In this document: in pieces, positions 46,244-60,002 of the stretch
Position numbering within the stretch: position 1 is the first letter of the stretch
How the letters are laid out: the number at the start of each line of letters is the position of its first letter
Source: Torreya grandis
Lineage: Eukaryota > Streptophyta > Pinopsida > Cupressales > Taxaceae
Reading direction: 5' to 3'
DNA: 64,000 nt
NCBI GenBank assembly: GCA_037957365.1
Contig: JARHVA010000349.1
Span: 1,136,501-1,200,500 of the forward strand
The notes under the pieces: model-generated
Databases searched by the model: none
The model's input: the letters and a program-made list of their open reading frames with translations, nothing else
What the model was told of the DNA's origin: nothing
Program-made: the position numbers and the translations under genes

Positions 46244-49016
46244 GATAAATGGAGATGTAGCTGAAGATGTGGTTGTAGGTATATGGCTCATAGTAATTAC
46301 TTATACTTTTAAACTTCTCATAAATGATTATGTTTATCTTTAGCACCTTATCTTAAGCTAAAATCATCACTGTAGGTAAATGCTTATGCTTATTGTTAGC
46401 ACTATACTTAAGCTACCATTCTAAATAAAACATAGTTTTTGTTTAGAATAAGAAGTAAAAAGAACTTATGTATCCTCCCTCACTTTTAATAGGTTTTATA
46501 GATGCATTATGGTCTATTATAACAAGCATATGAGTTTAATGAGTAGCGGAGATGATTATTAGTATGCTTAGGAGGATTTAAAAACTCTTAACTATATATA
46601 AAGCTTATAAAATCACTTTGGGATGTGTGCCAATATAATTATACTTATACATATGCATATATTTAAATATGAAAAGAGTTCATGCAAAGGGATCAATGGA
46701 AATAGATCTCATAATAAAGATGTAGGGTATTAAACTTAAATAATTATAATAAACTACAGATATTGAGGAATCATAATTAAAAAATAATCGATAGAGAAAA
46801 TATATATAGAAACCTTAAATAATATTCAGTCTATTCGATATTATAAATATTTAAAAAAACTCATGAAAACCTTAGGAATATTAATAACTGTAGGTGTATA
46901 TATGTGGTTAGTATATCAAAATTCCTACAAATATTTAATGAGGCATGTGAAGGATAAAAGTTCAACATAGTCATCATTATGAAATGCATGAGTATACTTA
47001 TCATATATGGTTTGTGAATCAAACCCTGTTGTATGGACATAAATTTATAAATAGCTATGTATTTATGAATTATTAATGATACTTAAGAAAAACATAGGTA
47101 TACTTATACCCATTACCTTATACTTAAACGTAGGGGTGTGTTCTTGTAACAATAGTTTCATTGATGGTTTACATTGTATTCTATATAAAGAACCTTGGTA
47201 AAACATATTCATAGCTCAACATAAGTTTTCATTATCATGGAATAAGTTATGTGATTTGAGATCCTCAATTAGAGTTATAAATGATTGTAGTAGTTCTTAT
47301 GCAATGTTTATTGTTATGAGAATATGTGCATAGTGCCTGTTATGGGTAGATTGATTTATACAAACGTAAATGTACATATAGTATGTATTTATATATAGTG
47401 ATTTGTGTCCATAGTTCTATTGATTATTATAATTAAGTCATGGATTTTGGAAGAGTAGGACACCAACTACATATTTACCCAAATCTCTCAAACATAAAGG
47501 AGAACTACATTATAGAATCCCTTATCTTATAGAGATCGTCAATCTACTCCATGAGGAGGAAAGTTCTTAAGGATTTATGAAATTATAGGAAGTTTTTGAT
47601 TAAAAAATATAAATAAACATTGGTATGGCATTTTCATATCATTTGAGTACTTACATATGGTGCATGTACAAATACTCATATATAGGGATTATACAAAAAA
47701 GAATTATGTTGTTAAAATGAAAAAGTTATGGAATAACTTAGTTATGAATTATCTGACTCTTTAATAATAACATGACTAAACTATTGAAATATATTTACTT
47801 ACAATAATGAAAACTTGTATGTAGTACATATTATGAGTATATTATGTACAAGTATTTAGACATATATAACATATAATAGTGCATCATGATGTGTGCTTAT
47901 AAATTATGTTTATTTTGAATGCTAGTATGCAACTTAAATGTAGCTCAATTGGTATAATTTGTACTTATTTGCCTATTATTTTGGGTTAAGGGACATTTGA
48001 TTCTTGAAATTGTGAGATTGATTATTTATAATTGAGTAGTGTGTTCATGTATAATGATCTATGATATTATGGGATGTCATAGAATACTCTATTATAATAT
48101 ATGTTATACCCAAGTGGTACAAAATGTAATTATTATGTCTAGATAGATTCATAAATTAGATAGATTAAATGTATGAGAGTTGGTTATTGCGATGAATAAT
48201 ATGTTTTATAACAGTTAATAGGACCTTAGTTATGCATGTATATAACCCCTGAGAGTATAATGAAAGTTAGAATGAATTATTTTATGATCATGTGAACTAA
48301 GACTTACTTTGTTATATCTAGTTACTTAAATAAGAGATTATGTTTCATGTAATTATGACTACTTTATTATGACTGATTATAGAAAATTAGTAGTTATGTC
48401 ATAGAACACTAGACTATGATAATATGAGTTATCATACGGTGTAATATATTTGGAATAATACTTATAGTAATTAGAAACTATAATTAAATGTGTGATTTAT
48501 CCAGATGGTATAAACTATAGTCATTACTTCTAGTATGAGATAGAAAATAATGTGAGATTCATTCATACATTTGATGGAATAAATGTATGCTTTTTGATTA
48601 CTCCTATGCTTAACATGTTATGTGATATGATTTTTAGTATGATGTAAATTGTATGAATATTTTGGTTATATTATGTTAACCAATCTTGCATTACTGATAC
48701 TGAGTAAGAAGTGAGACAAACTTCACTAACTTACTAGCATCACAATATCAGATGAAGACAATATGATCAAGTGGTGTGTATGAATTTTGATTGATTTATA
48801 GATCGATATTATTTATTATTCTTGAAAACCTTGGCCAAATTATGTTTAGTGAGACATTATCATTTCAAGTGTATGATTTATATGTTTGTGCGATATCTTG
48901 AAATAAAGTGGGTTTTCTATGAAACATTGCATGTTTAATTTTAGAAATCATACAATACATAGGTACTAACTTGTCTCTTTGAATTTCCATGCCATCACTA
49001 TCTAATCATCTATGAA

Positions 49017-49247
49017 GGGAAGGCTATTTATTGGTGGGATTAGTGTGGGAGATTGTTGGTCCATGGTTGATGTGAAAAAGCACTTGGATGATGTTCTCCC
49101 TCCTCACAATAGTACTTATTTTGAGATGACACTTGAGATTTCCATAGATACTAGAGAGTTTAGGGAACTCATGCTCTGAGGAGCCATGCATCTTATATAT
49201 GCACATTGTATTATATTGTATTTATTATTGGAAACAATATCACGATG
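49017..49247 (+). other. LTR-borne ORF counterpart, broken in the left LTR
   Basis: Reads in one frame like the 78-codon frame of the right LTR (HLDDVLPPHNSTYFEMTLEI, SIDTREFRELML, then TGA, GAMHLIYAHCIILYLLLETI). See the entry at 55803. Confidence 0.4.
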
Positions 49248-49533
49248 AGCTATAATTACTTATTTATTATACATTGACAATAGTAGTTGTAGACATGTAT
49301 CGATCATGGTTGGTTAATTGTAATTACCTTATATATTTGTATTATGATGTGTTTCTTATGATGATAATGATTAATGATGTATGATGTAGTGTACTTCATT
49401 TACAATTATCTCACTTAAAGTATTTTATATGATCACTGGCTAGATGCTTGTGGTGTAATCTATTTGTATTATATGCATTTAGTTAAAAAAAAATCATGTA
49501 TTTATAGTTAGATACCAATAGGGATGTTATATG

Positions 49534-49545
49534 TGGTATAAGAAT
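49534..49545 (+). other. decayed primer binding site
   Basis: TGGTATAAGAAT two bases after the left LTR matches the initiator tRNA-Met site TGGTATCAGAGC at 9 of 12 positions. Confidence 0.7.
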
Positions 49546-51411
49546 AGTGGTGCAAACTCTAGGACCTAATGAGTCCATTAACATTTTTGTATTCTTTTGT
49601 TTATCAAAAAGGAGAATAGTGAAATGTATATGGTACATTGATGTGTATTTTGGGGGCATTCGTATCCTTTTAATGTTTTAAGAGGTTGGTTTATCGAGTG
49701 TCTCAATAGTGATGGTTTTTTATGAGGTTTGAAAAGGTGAGTACATAGCATAGTTCAAGAGTTGTGAACAAGAGATTTTTACTATATTTTGATCATTTAG
49801 ATTGAACACCTCGAGAATGATTACATTTTTACCTATTAATCAAGCCACCTTCACCATTTGTGTTTTATGTTATGAGTGTTTAAAAAGCATGGGATGCTTC
49901 TCACTTAAGTATATGTGCTTTAGTTGTGTCATATATACATTAATCCTAGGAGTGGGAAAACCTTTAAGATCATTTTTAGATTGGCACCACCTAGTGCAGT
50001 GGGAATTCTCCTTGTAGTGGAGTATAGTCATTTTTGTTGAGGACTCAAATGTGTTAGAAGTTTGTTCATGAATTGGCACCCCTATGTTTATGTGGATTAG
50101 GAAGAAGTTTCATCCCTCATACTTAGCATAGAGGTGAGTTGTTACTCTCTCACCCTCTTTTGACATCATTATAAACCACTGAGAGAATGCATATTTTCTT
50201 GATGTTGAATTAATATTTTCTCACACATAAACTTGTTTCTGAAATGTTGTTTTGACCTTATTCCCTTGAGTTCATGGGATATTGTCTTCTACTTCTTATT
50301 GAGATAGAAGTTTTAAGAATGGATAAATGAATGCATTTATATCATTAAAATATTCCTTCCAGTTATGAAAACAAATTGTGATACTAAACTTAGAGATTTG
50401 CTAAGTGTGAAGTGATTTTGGTAACTTGGATTGCAATGTTTTTCTTCATATCATATAAGGGTATTTAAGAGTTTTATTATTGTGGTGTTAGTTCTCTACT
50501 TTCCACTGGTGAATTTTTGGAGTCATACTTACCAGTGCTACTTTATCTATATTAGACCACATGGAGTGGTAAACCTTGAATTTAAATTGGTTCTAGATTA
50601 AGAATTAATTATAATCATTATGTTATTATATACCATTGATTATGTCGATATTATTCTTATCTTTCTTAAAAACATGTTGTTTTGATGAGACATTTACATA
50701 CTTTTTGCTAGGAGTGAGTAGGGTATAGGGTCTAATCTTTGGCATTTATATGTTATAATAATTTTTAACATTATTTACTCTTAACTATGAATATAACAAA
50801 ATTGGTTAAGTCATGAAATATGATACTAGTTATGTTTGGCTAGTGATGACTTAATATAATTATGGAATGATTATATAATTCTTATTGTATGTATATTGGT
50901 GCATATAGATGTATTTTATGATATATTATTTCTTTTTATGATCTGTTAGTATAAAATTATGATTCATTGAACATTATGCACCTTTTAGAGATCATTAGGT
51001 CATGAAGACCTAAGGGAAGAGTGGTGAATTAGGAAATGAGTTCTAAGAGATGGGAATGAATCTTATTTAAATCTCACATTGATTTGATAGTTACTAAGTT
51101 TGAATCTGATAGATGGATTTATCAAATCCAATATTTAACAGATAGAATTGTCAAATTCAATCATATGGTCATACACATGTATACTGTGGAACAAGTCTTC
51201 CATAATTTTGTATACATTAAAAATGTAGTATTTTTAGTTCTTATTTATCATCATACTTATCTAGATCTCCATGGAGTAGTGATAGTATTGACATGTTATA
51301 CTTATCAGGAGCAATGCAAAGTAGAGATAGTATTAACTTATACACATCAATCTTGATAGGTTCCCTAAATACTTTCTCCAAAATGAGAAATACACTCTCT
51401 AGATTATAGAG
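49546..51411 (+). other. LARD interior without recognisable gag or RT
   Basis: Open stretches at 49802-50017 and 51084-51356 have no motif I can place. About 1.9 kb is too short for gag-RT, so most of the coding part was deleted or replaced. Confidence 0.5.
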
Positions 51412-51660
51412 ATGTGCAGAGGGGACTATAAGGTTTTGTGGAACTCTCCTTGGCTATTTGTTTTGGCTTTTATGATGATCTCATGTACTTTTGGGGAGTC
51501 AATGAAAATTTTACCTAAATATGTGGGACCCTTCGACGTGTTAGAAGTGGTTAGTACTATAGTATATAGGCTTGTCTTGCTGGTTCTAGACCCTGAGGTG
51601 GTCATGATATAACCAATAAAAGTAAGTGACATTCACAAAATTTGTTTTCATAATAGGGAG
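51412..51660 (+). pseudogene. Gypsy integrase C-terminal fragment
   Basis: MKILPKYVGPFDVLEVVSTI then VYRLVLL matches the GPF-containing tail of Gypsy (chromovirus-type) integrases (K-L-P-Y-GPF-I-E-G-AYRL-LP). The usual HNVFHVSMLR sequence that follows is degraded (DIHKICFHNREM). The fragment lies 200 bp before the purine tract and 3' LTR, its natural place. It shows that the LARD derives from a Gypsy ancestor different from the 19.7-kb element. Confidence 0.75.
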
Positions 51661-51848
51661 ATGTCACAGAGTAGGGTCAATACTCTAGGAGTAGTACTAT
51701 TTGGGAGGACTATAGTAAGTTCTATAAAAAAATTTCACATTTATTTACTTGATTAGATAGTATTATACTATGTTATTTTTCTACTAAATAATATTTTAAT
51801 TCATAACTTATGTTTGAATAAGAGCCATCTAGGACTATGATTAGCTTT

Positions 51849-51860
51849 AGAAGGGAATGA
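51849..51860 (+). other. polypurine tract of the LARD-like element
   Basis: AGAAGGGAATGA directly before the LTR start TGTTACATCTTGATT. Confidence 0.7.
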
Positions 51861-54800
51861 TGTTACATCTTGATTTATCACTAAGCATTTATAGTTGACA
51901 CAATTGATAAGGTTAATTTTTACTAAGATTTGAGTTATATGTTATTATGAGATAGTAGGATATTACTTAGGTTACATGTTTATATTGCTATGAGTTTGTT
52001 GTAGTGTATGTGTTTACATTACAAACATGTTGATTTGGTAATTGAACTATTTTTTATGATGTATGTATATTATGTTTATATGGTCTAACTACTTACTTGT
52101 TATGAGGTTGATGCAGGAGAAATCATCCCTCAAAGCATGACAAAGAGAGAGCATCATTGGAGAGTGTGATGTAGATCAAGATGTCGAAAGATGAAAAAAA
52201 AACCAACTAGAACCCTGCACACACTACATTAATTAGCACATGTTAGAATGCATAATGAATGGTTAACATAGAGTGTTTAATTATCACTTGCATTAAATAG
52301 CTATTTGTCATGATATAAATAGTTTAATGGAATTTGTTTTACGTGATTGGAATAATTAAATTAAATATGGATTATTAATTTATGAAATTATCATTAAATT
52401 GTTATGGCATTAGGATGATGCTAATTAAATTAACAAAATTATGAATTTTTATAATTAATATTAAAAATAAATAAAATTTGGAATTTGCCATTTGAGAGGA
52501 AAAATGAAAAAAGAATAATAAAAAATAAAAAAAAGAGAATGGTCTAAAAATAAGAAAAACTAAGAGAAAGAAATACATTAAATAATGGGAAAAACAAAAA
52601 AAAAGAAGGAAAGAAAAATAAAATTAAAAAAAAGAAGAGAAATATTTTAAAAGACTAAGGCATTTTAATAAAAAGGGAGATTATGAAAATAATATCATAA
52701 GTGTTTTCATTAGGAGATGAGAAGGAGCAGAAGGAGGGCATAACACACTAGAGAATAATCGTTTGGAAGAAAAGGAAAAGCAGCAAGGACAGGTAACAAA
52801 GAGAAGTTATTCAGACTGATAGGTAGGCACTTTTGCTTATGATATAACCTTTAAATTTTTGTGTGTGAGAACTATTTTGGCAAGGAATTTTTGATCTAGG
52901 CATCCCAAGTAAAACTCTCTATATGATAAAACTCTTCCAGCTATATGATAAATGGAGATGAAGCTGGAGATGTGGCTAGAGGTATACAACTCATAGTAAT
53001 TACTTATATTTTTAAACTTCTCATAAATGCTTATGTTTATCCTTAGTGCCTTATCTTAAGCTGAATTTGTGGCTATAGGAAAACGCTCATACTTATTTTT
53101 AACACTATACTTAAGCTACCCTTCTAAATAAAACATAGTTTTTGTTTAATCTAAGAAGTAAAAAAAACTTATGTATCATCCCTTACTTTTAATAGGTTTT
53201 ATAGATGCGTTATGGTCTATTATAACAAACATATGAGCATAATAAGTAGTGTAGATAATTGGTAGTATTTTAGAAGGATTTATAAACTCCTAATTATATA
53301 TAAATCCTACAGAAGCACTTCAAGATGTGTGCCAATATAAATATAATTAAATATAGGTATATATTTAAATATGAAAAGAGTTCATACAAAGGGACTGATA
53401 GAAATAGATCTCATAATAAAGTTGTAGGGTAATAAACTTAAATAGTTATAATAAACTACGGATATTGAGGAGTCATAATTAAAAAATGATTGACAAAGAA
53501 AAAATATATAGAAACTTCAAAATTGACTAAGAATACTTGTTTAGTCTTATAAATGAGAGTCAATATATTCAATATTATAACTATTTGAAAAACCTCACGA
53601 AAACCTTGAGAATATTAATAACTATACGTGTATATATGTGGTTAGTATATCGAGCTTCCTATAAATATTTAATGAGGCATGTGAAGGATAAAAGTTCAAC
53701 ATAGTCTTCATTATGATATGCATGAAATTACTTATCATATATGGTTTGTGAATCAAAACCCGTTGTATGGATATAAAATTATAAATAAATACATATTTAT
53801 AAATTATTAATGATACTTAAAAAGAACATAGGTATATTTATGCCTATTAGCTTATACTTGAATGTAGGAGTGTGTTCTTCTAAGTACAGTTTCATTGATA
53901 GTTTAAACTATATTCTGTATAAATAATCTTGGTAAAGCATATTCATAGCTCAACATAGATTTTCATTATCATGGAATAAGCTATGTGATTTGAGATCCTC
54001 AGTTAGAGTTATAAATGATTGTAGTAATTCTTATGCAATGTTTATTGTTATGAGAACATGTGCACAATGCCTGATATGGGTAGATTAATTTATATATATA
54101 ATATGTATTTGTAGATAGTGATGTGTGTCCATAGTTCTATTAATATTATAACTAAGTCATAGATTCTGGAAGAGTAGGACACCAAATACATGTTTATCTA
54201 ACTCTCTCAAACATAAAGGAGAACTACAATATAAAATCTCTTATTTTATAGAGATTGTCAATATACTCCATGAGTAAAAAAGTTCTTAAGGATTTATGAA
54301 ATTATAGGGAGTTCTTGATTAAAAAGTATAAATTAATATTGGTGTAGTATTTTCATATCATTTGAGTACTAACATATGTTGCATGTACAAGTACTCATAT
54401 ATAGGGATTATACCTATAATTAAATATATGATTGAAATGAGTCATAAGGTGTTTGTGAGACCGAAATTATGACCATGTGAAAACAATATCTTAAAAAAGG
54501 AATTAAGTTGTTAAAATGAAAAGATTATGAAATAACTTAGTTATGAATTATTTGACTCTTTGAGAATAACATGATTGAATTGTTGAAATACATTTACTTA
54601 CATTAATGAAAACTTGTGTACAATACATATTATGAGTATATTATGTATATATGTTTAGACATATATAACATATAATAGTATATTGTGATGTGTACCTATC
54701 ACTTATGTTTCTTTTGAGTGTTAGTATGTAGCTTAAATGTAAGATATACCTGATTGATATAATCTATACTTCTTTGCCTATTATATTAGGTTAAGGTACA

Positions 54801-56318
54801 TTTGATTCTTGAAAATATGAGACTGATTGTTCGTAATTGAGCAGTGTGTTCATCTATAATGATCTATGATATTATAGAATATCATAGAATACTCCATTAT
54901 AATGTATGTGATGCCTGAGTAGTACAAACTGTAATTGTTATATCTAGATACATTCATATGTTTGATGGATTAAATGTATGCAGGTTGGTTATTGCTATGA
55001 ATATCATGTTTTATGACAGTTAGTAGGACTTTAATTATGCATGCATACAAACCTTGAGAGTATAACAAATGTTATAATGGATTAGTTTATGATTGTGTGA
55101 ACTAAGACTTGCTTTGTTATATCTAGTTACTTGAATACAAGTTTATGTTCCATGTAATTATGACTTATTATAAAAAATTAGTAGTTATGTCACATAACAC
55201 TAAACTATGATAATATGGGTGATAATAGGGTGTAATATATTTGGAATAATACTTATAGTAATTATAAATTGTAATTAAATGTGTATTTTATCTGGATGGT
55301 CTAAACTATAGTCATTATTTCTAATTTAAGATAGAAAATAATGTGAGATTTATTCATATGTTTTATAGAATAAATGTATGATTTTTAATTACTCATACGA
55401 TTAACATGTTATGTGATATGATTGTTGGTAGGATTTAAATTGTATGATTTTTTTTGTTATATTATGTTAACTAATCTTGCATTACTGATACTGAGTAAGG
55501 AGTGAGATGGACTTCGCTAAATTAATAACATCATAGTGCCAGATGAAGGTAATTCGATCAAGTGGTGTTTTTGAATTTTGATTAATTTATAAATCACTAT
55601 TATTTATTATTCATGAAAAATTTGACCAAAGTATTTTTATTGAGATATCATCATTTCATGAGTATGATTTATATGTATATGCGATATCTTGCAATAGAAC
55701 ATGTTTTCTATGATATATTGCATGTTTAGTTTTAGAAATCATACAACACATGGGTACTAGTTTATCTCTCTATATTTCCAAGCCATCACTATCTACTCAT
55801 CAATGAAGGGAGGTCCATTCCCTATTGAGATTAGTAAGAGGGATCATTGGTCCATGATTGGTATGGAAAAGTGTTTGGATAATGTTCTTCCTTCTCATAA
55901 AAATACTAATTTTGAGACGACACTTGAGATTGCCATAGATACTAGAGATTCTAGGGAACTCACGCTCCAAGAAGCCATGTATCTTATATATGTACATTGT
56001 ATTATATCATATTTATTATTGAAAATAATATCAGGATAAACTATAATTACTTATTGTATATTGATAGTAATGACTGTAGACATGTATCAACCATGGCTAG
56101 TTAATTGTAATTACCTTCTATATTTGTATTATGATATATTTTTTATGATGATAATGATCAGTGATGTATGATTTAGTGTACTTCATTTACAATTATCTCA
56201 CTTAAAGTATTTTATACGATCACTAGTTATAGTCTCATAGTGTAATATATTTATAGTATATATGTTTAATTTAAAAAACTTCACATATATCTAGGTAGAT
56301 CTCAGTGGGGATGCTACA
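51861..56318 (+). repeat. 3' LTR (4458 bp) of the LARD-like element
   Basis: Begins TGTTACATCTTGATTT; ends GGGGATGCTACA. Colinear with the left LTR apart from the 689-bp block and smaller indels, e.g. about 80 bp near 54415-54500 present only here. Confidence 0.88.
55803..56039 (+). other. 78-codon open frame inside the right LARD LTR
   Basis: MKGGPFPIEISKRDHWSMIG... through DTRDSRELTLQEAMYLIYVH to a hydrophobic end. The left LTR has the same frame with one stop. Because LTRs start as identical copies, similarity alone does not prove coding. Not a recognised family. Confidence 0.35.
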
Positions 56319-59300
56319 TTTGTAGATACCTAAAATTGGCCATCGATAACCTCCAACTAAGTTTTTGATCAATTTTCATGAAAGTGCACAATTTGGCTTA
56401 AAAACACTAAAATGTATTAAATGAGTTGAAATTGATATATTCATTTTCTAATTTTAGCCAGAGTATCATTAAATGGGGCAATGTAATTTATGGGTTAGCT
56501 AGCTTTGATAAGATCATTTTGAGTTAAAATGCCAATTTTGCATCTGGGTGATCTGGATTGCTCTTTCCTATCAAATATTTTGCACAAGATACGTGCCTTT
56601 ATTATTTGGTTTTGTTAACATCCTAAATGAAATAATGGATCCAATGTATTTGACATCAACTTCTAATTCCAATCCAATCAAAATTTTAGCTAATAACAAG
56701 GCATTCTGATCAATTTGAGTCATTTATGCGCAAAGTGCTTAATCATACTTAAGAGCTAATTAAACCAAATTAGAGCCTAATTAAGAATTCCATGGAAACT
56801 TGTTGAATACTTATTTTTGGAAATGAATATTGAATATTTGTATCATCAGGTGACCTCATTTCTTGAGAAGACATCTTTAGGCCATGAATACCATAAATAT
56901 TAGGATTCATGCCTCCCATGCCTCATCAATGCCCTCCGTGCCTCTTAATTTATCCTTTATCCCAAATATTGATGAGCCTATTTATGGATTTTAATTACAT
57001 AATTAGATTAATCCTTAGCCACATATCTCAATCTTGAGATGGGCAGTTCATGCTGATTCTATCTATTTACAAAAATCTATAAATAAGAGGCCTTGCCACA
57101 TGAATTTTAAGTCTTAATAATGAAAATTTATAATGCACAAATGATTCCAAAAGCTATTAAAATTAATGTTACCATGCAAATTGATTCCCAACCAAGCCAA
57201 AGCCAAAGGTGCCAAGGAGAAGAGGAGATAGCCAAGCCTCCTTTGATGAAGACTTCATGAGCACAAGTTGAAGAAGCCACTACAAATGCATTTGAAGCAT
57301 CCAAGGAAGGCGAAGGATTCTTGTTTTTCCTTAATTTTTAGTTTTGTTTGTCATTTTTTTTTGTTATTAAGCTCACCTTAGTAACTAGGCATGAAGGTGT
57401 TAGTTTAGTGTGTTGTTAGTCAATTTACTTTGTTCATTTTGTCACTGACACAATACTAATTTCTTCTTCTTAGTCAAATTCTTAGATCACATAATAGCAT
57501 GCCCAGTGGGACCAAACTCATCCCACACATGAAGAAGATCATTATACAACTTTGAAATCTTTATTTAAATCAATAAAACTTTTACAATTTGATTTTCTAA
57601 CTTTGTTTTGCCATTTTTATTTGTCATGAGTTTACATAGTAATCATCATCGATTGAGTTAACTATTGACAGTTATTTTCAACCATTGCCAGTTAACTATA
57701 ATCATTATCAATTAGAATAACCATCACCAGTTAGTAAAACTATATTCATTCTGAATAACCATTGCTAGTTAGTAAAACCATCATCAGTTTGCATAAATGT
57801 TGCTAGTTAGTGTAATTATCACCGGTTAGTGTAACCATCATCGGTTAATATAACCATCGATGGTCATTATGCTTTTTTCTACACAAACCCAAGAGATCAT
57901 TTTACTAAGTTGGTTGTTTCATCTTCAAAAGTGCTTCTAAGCTAAACATATTGCTAACATTTTTTTTGCAGGTTTTACTTGAAAAATTATCAAAGCATGC
58001 TTAAATAGGTCCTTTTAAACTTCTTTTAGGATGTTTTTAAATGAATCAAACTTTTCATTATGGTGCTTAAAGGAAAATCATTTATGGTGCTATTGCTTAA
58101 ATCTTGTAGTTAGCTTTTAAAGTTATAAATTATGACCAATGGGTCAAAAGAACACCACCTAATTTTTCAAATTGGTGCTTAAAATTGAACTCACTTATCT
58201 AATTTTTTGTATTCAATAGTTGTTTATTTAATTTTTGATTGGAAAAGAGAAGGATATCACATGTATGATCTTCCATTTGTCCCCTTTAGGGAACCCTTGG
58301 AATCAAAAATGCCATCCTTATTGTAAAAATCCTAGTCCAAGGCTTAGAAAGAATGTCATCTAAAGCACTCCCCAAAAATTTGTCAAAGTTTGGTGACATT
58401 AAAAATGACCCTAAAGTCTTTCTATTAGTCTTTTATTTCATGCAAACTTGGCTTGTGAGGGGGAATTCATTACCTTCCATGAGTTATTTATGGAAGCTTT
58501 GACCCATGGTTTCATCTCCTAGCATTGACTTCATCCACTCCTTTTGAGTTACACACAAGATGTATCTGCATTTGGACATCGCACTACACTGAGCGAACAA
58601 TATGATGTAGTGGTTTTAAAAAGAAATAAACTTTTTTACAACAAGCCAAGTGTCATGAAAACTTAATTTCCATGATTTTATTTTATATCATTTGATGTGA
58701 AAGTTATTATGCAATTGATTCCTCTATAAATATTTAAAATCTTGATAGTTTAGTCAACCCCGCATTGCCATACCCTTGCTAGGATTTGGATGATTATACT
58801 TAGTGTATTTTGGTCATTTTTACTTGGTATGTTTTGAGACTAAAATTTGTTTGTTTGTTCATAAAGCCATGGTAAAATCAATTTATCTTTACATCATTAT
58901 TTTGTTTAAAGAGGCGTTATGCTGGCCGTTTTACACCATACTTATGCCTTGAAATTTTTGCTAAACTTGTTTATGTTTGTGTCAATTTGAGTTACAAAGG
59001 GTAGTGTTATGCTGATAAAATCATATCAAACCATTTTTCCCTTTTATTATTTGAAACATAACATAGATCACATCATTCAAGCATGCTTACACCGTTAGGC
59101 TACTCAATTTATTTCAAGACTAGTTTACCTTGTATAAAAAACTATTTTGTTTGAAACCATGTCATGTAAACCAGTTGGACCTTTATCTTGTGCCATCATG
59201 CTATCCAATTTTGTCTATCTTGTTTGGTCAAATCCTAGTTTTCAATATTGAGTTTTCAATTAACTTTGTCAAGTTTAGTTTTAAACAATAATTGATTTCT

Positions 59301-60002
59301 ATTTAGGCCTCAATTCATGAGACTGATACACAGATCTTTCTCTTCTGGGTTGCATAACTTTGGTTAATCAATTACCCAAATTTAAAAACTATTGATAGTT
59401 TGTTTATTCAAAACCTATCCTCATCATAATTTGTGCCTTTATTTGGGAGAGCACAACCTTTTTCCAAAAGCCTTTTGCCTCATGCCTTATGCCAACTGAT
59501 CATGTTTATGTTTGATTCTGTGTGTCGGGTTTATGTCAAAGCTATTTCCAAACTTGTTAGGTTAAATCAAATCACATGATACCTTTGTTTCAAATCTAGA
59601 TTTTTATGCTATTTGGCTAAAAGTCCTAACATATCCTATTTGAGCCTATTTTTTAACTTCATGTTTGGACAAAATACCTAGTGACTCTTTTCCCTGTCCT
59701 AGTTTAGACCTTATTTGAAACACTTTGAACTAGACATTTAACATGATGGTTTTTATTTAGATTCTTGACCTTTTGTGCGTATGACATTTGATATTAGACA
59801 TTTGATGTTAGACTATTTTATGCTAAGTCTTAGCATAAATTATTTTGGAGATACAACTCCACTTTCATACCATATTGGAGATATGGTTCCGCCCCTTCTA
59901 CCAAGTTAGACCAAGTTTGAACCATTTGTCCTTTGAATATTTTTTTAGAGTTTGTAGAACTCTTAGCCTTTTTGTTTTGGATCTTTCATCATTTAAATGG
60001 AT
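56319..60002 (+). other. probable LTR and long leader of a further element
   Basis: TGTAGATACCTAAAATTGG at 56321 resembles a Gypsy LTR start (TGTAGACACC-AAAATTGG type). A TATA-like TATAAATAAGAGGCC at 57077-57091 would be its promoter. The sequence then continues as AT-rich leader with the repeat array at 57641. No primer site or partner LTR could be fixed. Between 57900 and 60000 I see no gene; the open stretch at 59845-60222 is in a different frame from the long pseudo-ORF and is probably its shadow. Confidence 0.4.
57641..57872. repeat. ~19-bp palindromic-core tandem array
   Basis: About eleven units such as AACCATCACCAGTTAGTAA, AATTATCACCGGTTAGTGT, AACCATCATCGGTTAATAT and AACCATCGATGGTCATT. 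The core of the last is the perfect palindrome ACCATCGATGGT found also at 5.5 kb. Units are diverged, with AACC...GGTT the most stable edges. Confidence 0.85.

Larger units (their letters stand above)
44467..49531 (+). repeat. 5' LTR (5065 bp) of the LARD-like element
   Basis: Begins TGTTACATCCTGATTC; ends AGGGATGTTATA (CA decayed to TA). Contains an extra 689-bp block (45555-46243) absent from the other LTR, with an (AT)n run. Confidence 0.88.
44467..56318 (+). mobile_element. LARD-like LTR element with 4.5-5.1 kb LTRs and 2.3-kb interior
   Basis: The two flanks 44467-49531 and 51861-56318 are direct repeats over their whole length, with the TIR-like ends TGTTACATCC...GGATGYTAYA. A primer-site-like TGGTATAAGAAT (49534-49545, 9 of 12 to the tRNA-iMet site) follows the left copy. 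A purine tract AGAAGGGAATGA (51849-51860) precedes the right copy. The interior keeps only a Gypsy integrase C-terminal piece. The putative target duplication is unclear (TTTAG versus TTTGT). LTR divergence is about 10% in the stretch compared. LTRs of this size with a short interior define large retrotransposon derivatives. Confidence 0.85.

Noticed and set aside
44467..56318. Recent segmental duplication instead of LTRs
   Set aside because: Inverted TGTTACATCC/GGATGYTAYA ends, a primer-site-like sequence, a purine tract and an integrase tail at the right places fit an LTR element better.
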